This document shows, piece after piece, positions 1 through 7,472 of a stretch of 11,237 nt of DNA. The notes beneath the pieces are model-generated. The model was not told where the DNA came from, did not search any database, and saw only the letters and a program-made list of their open reading frames with translations. This DNA comes from Podila epigama (Eukaryota > Mortierellomycota > Mortierellomycetes > Mortierellales > Mortierellaceae), in NCBI GenBank assembly GCA_015679605.1, contig JAAAVE010000877.1, positions 1-11,237 on the forward strand, read 5' to 3'. Within the stretch, counting starts at the first letter, position 1, and each line of letters starts with the position of its first letter. The position numbers and the translations under genes were made by a program.

Positions 1-193
1 TTTTTTTTTTTTTTTTTTTTTTGTTCGAATGCATTGTTTCCACTGCATCGCCCTTCATCATCCACACCATCATCTAATTACTTTTCTTTTTCTTCTCTTC
101 TCATCCACCCATCCATCCATCCATCCATCCATCCATCCATCCATCCATCCATCCATCTGCCGCTCCTCGTGTTGAAACCACCGTTTTGCTTCC
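1..193 (+). promoter_or_regulatory. Upstream region/leader of ERV46 (truncated at the window edge)
   Basis: This is non-coding sequence ahead of the ERV46 start. It opens with 22 T, continues with pyrimidine-rich sequence (TTTTCTTTTTCTTCTCTTC near 82-100), then a perfect CCAT tetranucleotide array at 109-156. It ends about 35 bases before the ATG, which sits in the context TTCCATGG. No TATA box is visible. Pyrimidine-rich stretches just before the start are common in fungal promoters and leaders, but how much of this is transcribed cannot be told. The true promoter probably extends beyond the window. Confidence 0.5.
109..156. repeat. (CCAT)12 microsatellite
   Basis: Twelve uninterrupted CCAT units lie immediately upstream of the ERV46 start codon, on the sense strand. 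The array could be translated as Ile-His-Pro-Ser repeats in an overlapping short frame from position 34, but that frame has no other support. The array is best treated as leader or promoter sequence, and its length is likely to vary between strains. Confidence 0.95.
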
Positions 194-2070
194 ATGGCAA
201 AATCAACTCTGAATCGCTTCAAGAACTTTGATGCCTATGCAAAGACTCTTGATGACTTTCGCGTCAAGACCAGCACCGGTGCAGCAGGTATTTTTTTCCT
301 ACTTTATTTTTTTTTTTGCCATCGTCAAGACTGCAGTAAAACATTAACTGACATCTACATCCACTCTCATGGTCAACAAAAAGTCACCTTGGCAAGCGCA
401 ATCATCATTATTATTCTCTTGATGGGTGAATTCATGGATTACCGTTCCGTCAGAGTCGAATCGTCGCTTGTGGTTGATTCTGGTCGTAAAGAAAAGATGG
501 CCATCGAATTTGATATCTCTTTCCCAAAGATCCCTTGTTACAGTAGGTTTTTATATTTATTCGCTTTTTTTTCACTCAGTATATAATCATTGCAATGTAA
601 CCCTTGCGAACCAGGGACTCTTTGTTCTTTTTTTTTGCTAACCGCATTTGCCTTTTGCTTTTTCTTTTTTTTGTCCTCGGTGGTAGTTCTAACGCTGGAC
701 GTGATGGATGTTGCTGGAGAACATCAGGCTGATATTACTCACTCTGTGTACAAGGTCCAGTTGGCACCAGATGGCACCGAGATTAAGCGGGAAAAGACGG
801 CGAGTACGTTCTCCTTGTTTCTTTTGTATACTTGTCATTGAAAGTACAAAGCGAAGTTGTTAATAGCACAAAAAAATGAGGAAAAGGGACTAACGATCAT
901 TGCGATTTTTTGCTATGCCTTCATCCACCCATTTATCCTTTATTGATGGCTTTTATTTCTCTCTCTAGAATTGGGTAACACTGGACCTGATCCCAAGGTG
1001 GTTGGCGAAAACTATTGTGGTGAATGTGGTGGAGCCAAGCCTCCGCCAAGCGGATGCTGCAACACTTGCGAGGATGTCAGACAGGCGTATGCTCGTTCTA
1101 GCTGGTCATTTGACCACCCCGAGGGCATCGAACAGGTATGGCGTAGTCTACAAAGAGGTTCTGTTTCGAAGAAGAAGTAGAAAAAAAAAACAAGAGTGTC
1201 AATTGTCCCAACTCATCCTTCCCCATCTATAATCTATACATTCCTCTTGAATGAATAGTGTGTTCGCGAAGGATATTTGGAAAAGCAAAAAGAACAGGCA
1301 AACCAGGGATGCAGGCTTCATGGATCATTGACAGTGAACAAGGTTGCAGGCAACTTTCATATTGCTCCTGGTCGTTCTTTCCAGCGTGGAGCGATGCACG
1401 TGCACGACATTCAACAGTACATCCAACACGGACTTGATTTCTCACATCATATCAAGTCGTTGAGTTTTGGAGCCAAGGTGCCTAATGTGTTTAATCCTTT
1501 GGATGGCCAAAAGGTCGAGGGTGCTGAAGGCCTGTTCATGTTCCAGTACTACGCCAAGGTGGTTGGAACGAGATACCAGTACCTCAACAAGGCTGCTGTC
1601 CACACGAACCAGTATTCAGTCACTCAGTTTGATCGGAATCTGCAGCAGAAGGATGCCTATGGCAACATTCAGCCTGGCAACGGTCTTCCAGGTAAGGGTT
1701 TATCAAGTTTGATTTCGGACAAGCAAGGACAAACTCTTTGTTCTTATATTGGAGATGTTTGCCTGTTCCTAAACTCTGAATCGCCATTGTGCATACAATA
1801 ACTTTACTGTATACTAACTATTATCGATGTCGGCAATGTCTACCATCAAAAAAACAAACAAAAAAAAAACGAATAGGCGTCTTTTTCAATTTTGACATTT
1901 CACCCATGCTTGTGATCCAGAAGGAGGAACGCAAGTCGTTCTCGTCGTTTTTGACTGGTGTGTGTGCGATTGTTGGAGGTATCTTTACTGTGGCAAGTCT
2001 GATTGACAGCGTCATTTGGCGTGCAGAGAGGACCTTGAAGCGCAAGATGGAGCTTGGCAAGGCGTTGTAA
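194..2070 (+). CDS. ERV46: Erv46/ERGIC3-family ER-Golgi vesicle cargo receptor (six exons)
   Basis: Proposed exons are 194-287, 384-542, 687-803, 969-1135, 1259-1691 and 1877-2070. All five introns (96, 144, 165, 123 and 185 nt) are GT-AG and keep the frame, giving 387 aa against about 380-415 for the family. The protein has the family layout. A short cytosolic N-terminus ([16 protein letters not shown]) leads to membrane segment 1 at about 33-49, then a lumenal domain. That domain carries [10 protein letters not shown], the Cys cluster CGECGG (about 140-145) and [12 protein letters not shown] (from 153), then [19 protein letters not shown] and MFQYYAKVV. Membrane segment 2 lies at about 348-368 ([20 protein letters not shown]), followed by a basic cytosolic tail. 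In yeast and mammals Erv46 pairs with Erv41, cycles between ER and Golgi in COPII/COPI vesicles and retrieves ER proteins. No Erv41 partner gene is in the window. The tail ends KAL, and I cannot assign an ER-exit signal to it. Recognition is from conserved motifs and is very secure; the exon edges are inferred. Confidence 0.95.
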
Positions 2071-2102
2071 AAGACATGCAGAAAACAGAGTGGGATAGGA
2101 TG

Positions 2103-2159
2103 AATAAATGCAAGTGCCCTTGGAGGAAGAAAAAAAAAAGAGTTGCAATGGAAAATAAA
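2103..2159 (+). terminator. Candidate polyadenylation signals of ERV46
   Basis: Two AATAAA hexamers, at 2103-2108 and 2154-2159, lie 33 and 84 bases after the ERV46 stop codon. A T-rich downstream element follows at about 2190-2216. This matches the usual fungal arrangement. Which hexamer is used cannot be decided from sequence. Confidence 0.5.
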
Positions 2160-2258
2160 GAACCAATTGGGACAAAAAAAAGCAACGGAACTTTTTATTT
2201 TATTTTTTTATTTTTGGTCTGTGCGTCATGATGATGGCATGTTTCAAATGCTTAAAAA

Positions 2259-2318
2259 ACGCGCGCAAGTAACGTGAAGGACAAAACGCGCATTAAAACG
2301 CGCGCAGAGAGCACGCGC
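2259..2318. promoter_or_regulatory. Cluster of ACGCGC boxes upstream of YVC1
   Basis: Four ACGCGC cores occur in about 60 bases (near 2259, 2286, 2299 and 2313), three of them preceded by AAA. ACGCGN is the core bound by Mbp1/Swi4-type APSES factors in other fungi (the MCB/SCB family). The assignment here is by motif resemblance only. The cluster is about 260-320 bases before the YVC1 ATG. Confidence 0.4.
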
Positions 2319-2580
2319 CATTTTTTTTGAATTCATTCCATTAACTCATCCAACTGATTCATTCATTCATTCTTCCGTTCAACTCCGTTTCATTCATTCA
2401 CTCTACCTCTTCTCCAATGCACCAAGTGTTCCATGCCGTAAACGCTGAGCTCACCGTTATATTGTCTTTTATTTCATTCCTTTAAACCTCGTTCACACTT
2501 TTCCAAAAGACGAATCGTTCACCTCAAAATACTTGATTCCACTCATTCACATCTTCTGATCGTCTTTCATACCCCTATCC

Positions 2581-5500
2581 ATGGGAGCCATCAACTCCAA
2601 AGACTCGCCTGAAGATACTGCTCATCCCTTCCACTCTCCACGTCTCGAAGGACGCCCACTCTTGGGACGATTTCATCCACACCTCCACCACGACTACAGC
2701 GGATCCCACACGCCCCGTCCATTCCCAACTGCACCAGTTACTGAACTTGTCAAAGAAGCACGTTATGGTAATCATCAGGCCATTATGGCGCATCGTCGTT
2801 CAAACCGTTTATTATTTGTTATTATTGGCAACTATTCATTTTCCAGGTCGTGCTTGTACTCACCATCGTTCATTGACACACTCGCTCAATATCTACGATT
2901 GCAAAACTCTCCTTTCCATTAAAAACAAATGGGGTTATAGCCATCATCAATGCTCTTGACACATCATTGACGAGAGATGAACTTGGGTCACCCGAGATAT
3001 ACCTGGCACTATTGCTACCAATCGTGCGAAAGTACCGTGAAGAACGCAAAGAGACTGCGGCTGTCTATTGTTTTCTATTGAATCGATGGAAATTTCTCAA
3101 AGACGCTGAAAATGACTTGGCCAATGCACGATTGAACGAGACGAGGTTAGTTTTTTCTTCTTTGCTTTATTTAGTGCGTCAAAGTTTTAACGCTGTGTTT
3201 TTATTATTTCTTCAAGATGAACTAATACACCCGTTCTCCCTACCATTGTGTCACACACCTTCATTTGTTGTCACATAGGGCGCATGCATGCGAGATTGTT
3301 GCAACAAAGTAAAAAAAAAGACTTTTACACTTTGTGGATCGTGTTACCTCGCCTAGACTCGACTGACAACCTAAACACACACTCTCAATCGTTTTTCCCG
3401 TTTTAGAGTGCTAAAGGCTTTTTCGATGCGCCAATTGATCGACGTCTTGACATATGATTTTTCTCCAGTCCGACGCAAGTCATGTTCATCCTTTTTGAAT
3501 TCGGCTTTTTTTGTCTTTACAAGATGCAAAGATGAAATGTCAAAGAGATATCTAGGCACAGTACCCTCATCGTCATTTTTCTCTTTATTGAAACTCTAGG
3601 TAAAGATGCTCGTTCAAGGATATACCTGCCGCACTTTGAGAGCGAACCCGCGACGGAGCCTATGAACGCCATCGAAATTGCCATCACGGGACGTGCAAAG
3701 CACTTTTTATCCAACCCGCTCGTACAGGAAATCGTCAGTATGGGTTGTGTTTTTTACCTTGTTAAAAAATCAAAAGTCTGATAGCGATAGGGTTCTTTTC
3801 TAATAAGCCATTTTTTTTTGTCCTTGTCGCGACGTTTTACCATTTATCATATCTCCTGTACAACCCTAGATCAAATATGGTTAGGCAATATCGTGTTTTT
3901 TGCTACTGCGATCGACTATCCAGAGACGTGTCTGAATGCTTCACAGCAGGAAATCCGGACAGTGACAGTGTATGATAGCAGGAACATCCAATTTCTTCGA
4001 CTATCGCGGTTGCGTGTCCCACGATACAAGACGACATTCCAAATGGTGTCATTTTCAGCCTTTATCATTGTCTACACAATAGTCACATTTGCCAAGCAGG
4101 CCGAGCTCACTGCTCCTGAAGTGGTAATATATCGAGTGTCAACTTCTTTTTTTTCTATGCTTGACTTTTTGGTTTGCTAACCATACTTGAATGGATGACG
4201 CTGATGCTAATGGTTCAATTTATACATCTTTACATTGGCATCTAGATTATGGATGTGTTTGCGCTCTCATACACGCTGGATGAGTTTCTACAGCTGAAGG
4301 AATCAGGACCGACATTCTACTTTGAGACAGTGTGGAATCTGTTTGATGTGCCCATCTATATCATCTTTTTGGTATTCATGGGTATCCGGGTATGGTCCTT
4401 TTGCACTGGATCGACAAAGCTGCTCAGTTTTTCGTATGATGTCTTGGCATGCAATGCCATTCTGCTTTGGCCACGACTTTTTGCGGCATTAGGTATTGTT
4501 ACAGTTGTATCATTTAATTTTTTTTATTTTCAAGACTATGGTAAAATGACACACTTTACGATTGTTATATTTAACATAACATTTTTATGATTGCTGTGTT
4601 GGGTCTTTTGTCTATAGATCACTACCGCTTCTTTGGGACCATGCTGATAGTCCTACGACAGATGTTGTTAGATGCGACACTCTTTCTTGCGTTATCCCTT
4701 ATCTTTTATATTGGATTTCTTCAAGCGTTCTATGTATGTGGTAACTCGATATTTGTATTTGGTACTTTTTATTTAATCTTTCTCCATTTGCGTTTTTCAA
4801 ATCATCTCTCTGACCATGCTAAACGTACATTCTTTTACTTTATATATGTGGTAGGGCCTCCATGATAACACAAAATCGTATGGCGACATTGCATGGCTAT
4901 TACTCCAGGTTTTTTTCGGATCGGCGTTTCTTGGATTTGAGGAAGCGTCTGAGCTTTCAGAGTTATTTGGAGCACCCTTGATGGTTTTGTTTGTTGCGAT
5001 TTCGGTCTTGATGTTGTATACGCTTCTGATCTCGATCTTTTCTCAAACGTTCTCTGAGGCAAGTTTCTTTTTTTTTTTTATGTGCATCGCCTATAAATAT
5101 TATATATGTACAATTGAATGACAGATGACTTGAAAAAAACAATGCACCGACTATTGAACTAACATATCTCTATAAAATCACTTCTTTGATTAAATTTGTC
5201 TAAAAAAAAAAAAAAACAGGTCAGCGCGAATGCAAAAGAAGAGTTCATGTTCTTATTCACTGTCAAGGTCATGGAAGAAGTCAAATCGGATGCCTTGTAC
5301 GAGTTCCAACCCCCGTTCAATATTATGGCAGGGATGATTGTTTGGCCATGCAGTTTCGTGTATGACTCGATCGTCGTAGGGAAGGTGAGCCGGGTATTGC
5401 TACGGTGTTTTTATTTTTTAGAACTTGTCGGTATATGGATATTTGAGGTGATGGTGTTGCAGAAACAGCCTCAGTATATGCCAGTCCGGCCAGCACCGCC

Positions 5501-6425
5501 AATGGACCATTCGAGTCAATACGGGACGATAGCGACAGCGGCCTCGGAGCCGGTCATGGGAGGTGTCGCCAAACGAAGGTATGACAATGCAGCAGCAGCA
5601 GCAGCAATGGCTGTTTCTGCAGCCGCCTTGTCTGCTTCAGAAAGCAACTGTTCAGACTCTATGCATACAAGTCAGCCAGAAACAGGAGGTGGCGGTAGTG
5701 TAGGCGATTTTGCGGTGGATGTGAGCAATAGTACATCAGCTAGATCGGAAGAAGGAGATGACATGAGGCAGGATATAGAAGAGGAGGAGCATCGAAGGGA
5801 GCAACTGCATCGTCTCCGTACAGATGGTCTACAGAATGATTTGCGGAGGCAAGAGATTTTATCACCCTATTTCGAGAATATTCGTCGATTTAGGGATGCC
5901 ACCATGAAGAGTCATGAGACAGGAGATAATGGTCAAGGAGCAACAAATGTTGCTGACACGTCTGTATACTCGTACTATACCCCTGCACCGATTGGTATGG
6001 GTACTGCTTTGGGTGTGGAAAGGCCTCGACGGGGGAGTATTCTTGGGTATGGTGGTCAAGGAGGGCGATGGCGCCATGCGACAGACGCCACATTAGCCAG
6101 AACATTTCAAGGCGTTTGGCCGTCCTATGATGGCAACCAAGATTCAATGGTGATGAATGATGCAAACAGGATGTATATTGGAGAGGATGATGGTTTAGGA
6201 GGTTTGGATGGATCATCATCAGAAGCGCGTTATTGGGGGAATACAGCAGAAGGAAGCCCGATGTATCGAGCCAAAAGGAGCAGACTTGAGAATGAGAACG
6301 ATATTGAAGAGGTGCGACAGATGGTGGAGGTGGGGTTTGCAGAGATGCGGACACGGATGATGGAGCTGGATGACAAGTTGGATCAAGTGATGCGGGCAGT
6401 CATTGCCTTGAGTCACGACGCGTAG
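2581..6425 (+). CDS. YVC1: Yvc1-like vacuolar calcium/cation TRP channel (ten exons)
   Basis: Proposed exons are 2581-2767, 2941-3145, 3279-3308, 3407-3474, 3600-3737, 3870-4123, 4246-4492, 4618-4733, 4855-5058 and 5220-6425. Together they make 2655 nt, or 884 aa. Fungal Yvc1 is the TRP channel of the vacuole membrane that releases stored calcium, for example under osmotic stress. Supporting features in order are INALDTSLTRDELGSPE and VYCFLLNRWKFL, the NETR...ACEI motif and LIDVLTYDFSP. The AITGRAKHFLSNPLV region follows, then QIWLGNIVFF. Six membrane segments lie near residues 266-285, 295-312, 322-343, 360-376, 392-415 and 455-478. A pore-like FFGSAFLGFEEA sits between the last two. After S6, the VSANAKEEFMFLF helix leads to a long soluble tail with an Ala run (from about 607), acidic and Ser-rich stretches, and a predicted coiled coil near the end (about 845-880). 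Introns 4 and 9 need GC donors (see findings). Family recognition is strong. The weakest joint is the exon 4/5 boundary. Confidence 0.88.
3475..3599 (+). other. Intron 4 of YVC1, proposed GC-AG intron
   Basis: The frame upstream reads LTYDFSPVR. The frame downstream, which must join it in phase 1, reads KDARSRIYLPHF. No good GT donor in this interval gives phase 1. GCAAGT at 3475, with the acceptor CTCTAG ending at 3599, does. Retaining the intron would stop translation at the TAG at 3597-3599. The alternative GT at 3484 (GTTCAT) also keeps phase but is a poor donor; it would add three residues and change one. Confidence 0.55.
5059..5219 (+). other. Intron 9 of YVC1, GC-AG intron with an A15 tract at the acceptor
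   Basis: The upstream exon ends ...TTC TCT GAG, directly followed by GCAAGT. The downstream exon starts GTC AGC GCG AAT after CAG at 5217-5219. The phase-0 junction gives TFSEVSANAKEEF, which reads as the expected S6-to-C-terminal-helix continuation. No GT donor gives the same phase with this acceptor; GTTTCT at 5063 would be phase 1. The intron ends in 15 A before CAG instead of a pyrimidine tract. CTAAC near 5158-5162 is a possible branch site. Confidence 0.7.
5589..5606 (+). repeat. (GCA)6 run encoding poly-Ala in the YVC1 tail
   Basis: Six GCA codons in a row code for an alanine run in the soluble C-terminal tail. Further Ala-rich sequence follows (MAVSAAALSAS). It lies in a region of low conservation in the family and is probably length-variable. 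Confidence 0.9.
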
Positions 6426-6805
6426 TATCCCCCTTTTTGGCGCGTTTTGAGGTTATCATGGCGCGATTAGTTGTTTTTTTTAGAGCCTTGATTCATGACG
6501 CGTTCAAGGTCGACTCAAAGAGCATGTTATATTAGACCATTTCAATTGCTCGCATGTGTCATGTATCTAAAGTTGATTGTTGAGAGACAAGGAGGAAAGA
6601 AAAAGCCTGTTATATTGTCGTCAATATGTTTCTGAAAGCAAAGGAAACGGGTATAAAATGGGGGAACCATTTGCTCTGTCAAAGAATGTGTTCAAATCCA
6701 AATCAAATCCAAACAAACGCCAACACCAACAACAACAACAAAAACTTACAACCAAACAAAAACCAACTCCTTCCCTCCCACACGCATATTAAAAAAAAAA
6801 CAATA
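6426..6805 (+). promoter_or_regulatory. YVC1 3' region and promoter/leader of the glycine-rich gene
   Basis: A TATA box, TATAAAA, lies at 6652-6658 in the context GGGTATAAAATGGGG, about 150 bases before the ATG at 6806. It is followed by a purine/CA-rich leader with AAC/CAA repeats (about 6695-6760) and an A10 run just before AACAATAATG. TATA boxes with CA/A-rich leaders are typical of strongly and conditionally expressed fungal genes, so this gene is probably well expressed; that is an inference. ACGCGT occurs at 6418-6423, overlapping the YVC1 stop codon, and again at 6498-6503. No clear AATAAA is seen for YVC1. Confidence 0.6.
6652..6658 (+). promoter_or_regulatory. TATA box of the glycine-rich secreted protein gene
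   Basis: This is a consensus TATAAAA. It is the only such box seen upstream of any gene in the window. The expected transcription start 30-70 bases downstream would give a leader of roughly 80-120 nt with CAA repeats and no intervening ATG after about 6690. Confidence 0.6.
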
Positions 6806-7210
6806 ATGCGTTTTTCTACTCTTCTCAGCCTTGCATTGGGTGCCTTGCTGGTCTCAGTCCCAGGGTACGAAGCCGTTCCGACGATGGACGAGGGTGCAGC
6901 TGCGGCATCGAAGCACCATGAACATGAGCATGACTGGGGACGCCACTATCACCACCATCCTGATGATTATGATGTCAACGCGCTCTTGCATTATGATGCG
7001 CATTACAAGCGCGCTCTGGCCGACACGGGGGATGCTCGCTCGCTCTGGCGGTGGGGTGGCGGCGGCGGCGGCGGCTGGGGCGGCGGAGGCTGGGGTGGTG
7101 GCGGTTGGGGTGGCGGCTGGGGTGGTGGCCGATGGGGTGGTGGTGGAGGACGCTGGGGCGGTGGTGGAGGACGCTGGGGCGGTGGTGGAGGACGTTGGGG
7201 AAGATGGTAA
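6806..7210 (+). CDS. Secreted His-rich/Gly-Trp-Arg repeat protein (unrecognised family)
   Basis: This is a single-exon gene of 134 aa. Residues 1-23 form a clear signal peptide (basic start, then LLSLALGALLVSV, with cleavage likely near YEA). Residues 24-67 are acidic and His-rich, with eight His between 37 and 51 (HHEHEHDWGRHYHHH). Lys68-Arg69 is a Kex2-type dibasic site. Residues 81-134 are almost entirely Gly, Trp and Arg. This part has irregular WGGGG units, then three perfect RWGGGGG heptads from 109, and it ends RWGRW. If cut at 69, the product would be 65 aa with 7 Arg, 2 Asp and 11 Trp. The start was chosen because it follows the TATA box and A-rich leader and begins the signal peptide; a frame open further upstream has no signal peptide. 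The role is unknown. Cell-wall structural protein, secreted peptide precursor (possibly antimicrobial) and metal-binding protein are all possible. It is not linked by position to a pathway. Confidence 0.8.
   Translation: MRFSTLLSLALGALLVSVPGYEAVPTMDEGAAAASKHHEHEHDWGRHYHHHPDDYDVNALLHYDAHYKRALADTGDARSLWRWGGGGGGGWGGGGWGGGGWGGGWGGGRWGGGGGRWGGGGGRWGGGGGRWGRW
7130..7200 (+). repeat. 21-bp tandem repeat encoding RWGGGGG
   Basis: Units start at about 7130, 7151 and 7172, with a partial fourth at 7193. The last full units are nearly identical (CGCTGGGGCGGTGGTGGAGG). One unit equals seven codons, so gain or loss of a unit keeps the frame. The near identity of the last units suggests recent duplication. 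Confidence 0.9.
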
Positions 7211-7472
7211 AAAGTGTAGTCGCCCCTTTTTCTTCATTTTCTTCTCTCCATCCGAGTTTGAGAATGTGCCAAAGGAATAAAGAAAAGAGCTCGTTCGGAG
7301 CGAAGCAAAACAATGCGCTTTTACACTTGAAAACTTTTTGTCAACTCTTTTTAATAATGCTCCAACACCTGGTTCAGTAAGGTCAGGAGGATTGTCTGTT
7401 GAATTTGTTTGTTCTTTGTAGAATAATAAGTGCATTATATCTCTCCGCACCACTTTTGACGTTGTCATTTTA
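7211..7472. terminator. Shared 3' region between two convergent genes
   Basis: The glycine-rich gene (+) and the aldehyde dehydrogenase (-) end tail to tail, 262 bases apart. AATAAA on the + strand at 7276-7281 is a likely polyadenylation signal for the former. On the minus strand AATAAA (7474-7469) overlaps the stop codon of the dehydrogenase. A T-rich stretch suitable as its 3' end signal may lie further on, but none is clear. I see no gene in this stretch. Confidence 0.5.

Larger units (their letters stand above)
2071..2580. promoter_or_regulatory. ERV46 3' region and YVC1 promoter/leader
   Basis: Between the ERV46 stop and the YVC1 start, AATAAA hexamers lie at 2103-2108 and 2154-2159, with a T-rich tract near 2190-2216, as expected for mRNA 3' end formation. 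After about 2250 the texture changes. A cluster of ACGCGC motifs (2259-2318) is followed by ATTC/TTCA tetranucleotide repeats near 2358-2372 and 2389-2399, then a pyrimidine-rich leader. A 22-codon upstream open frame (ATG at 2417, TAA ending at 2485) lies in the presumed leader. No TATA box is seen. The division between terminator and promoter is approximate. Confidence 0.5.

Noticed and set aside
22-32. TTGTTCGAATGC resembling a tRNA B box
   Set aside because: No A box or acceptor stem: the upstream sequence is poly(T).
109-156. Regular repeat considered as a CRISPR-like array
   Set aside because: The unit is 4 bp with no spacers; the genome is eukaryotic.
34-231. 65-codon frame through the CCAT repeat
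   Set aside because: It is repeat translation only and overlaps the ERV46 start in another frame.
2768-2940. Alternative YVC1 5' model with a tiny extra exon at 2847-2867 (between CCAG and CATCGTTCATTG)
   Set aside because: It keeps phase but inserts GRACTHHP into a segment where the single-intron join gives ARYAIINALDTSLT with spacing I recall from other fungal Yvc1 proteins.
5862-6354. Minus-strand open frames opposite YVC1 exon 10 (71 and 154 codons)
   Set aside because: They are shadows of the conserved-family coding exon; Ser/His/Pro-rich with no motifs.
6626-6805. N-terminal extension of the glycine-rich protein to 6626
   Set aside because: It spans the TATA box and the CAA/A-rich leader, encodes Asn/Lys-rich sequence, and would bury the signal peptide.
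6831-7280. 149-codon plus-strand frame overlapping the glycine-rich gene
   Set aside because: Its Ala/Val/Gly composition follows from reading the repeat in another frame; no signal peptide or independent support.
6854-7468. 204-codon open frame on the minus strand opposite the glycine-rich gene
   Set aside because: It is an antisense product of the GC-rich repeat (Thr/Ala/Pro-rich), with no start context or motif. The plus strand has a signal peptide, TATA box and clean stop.
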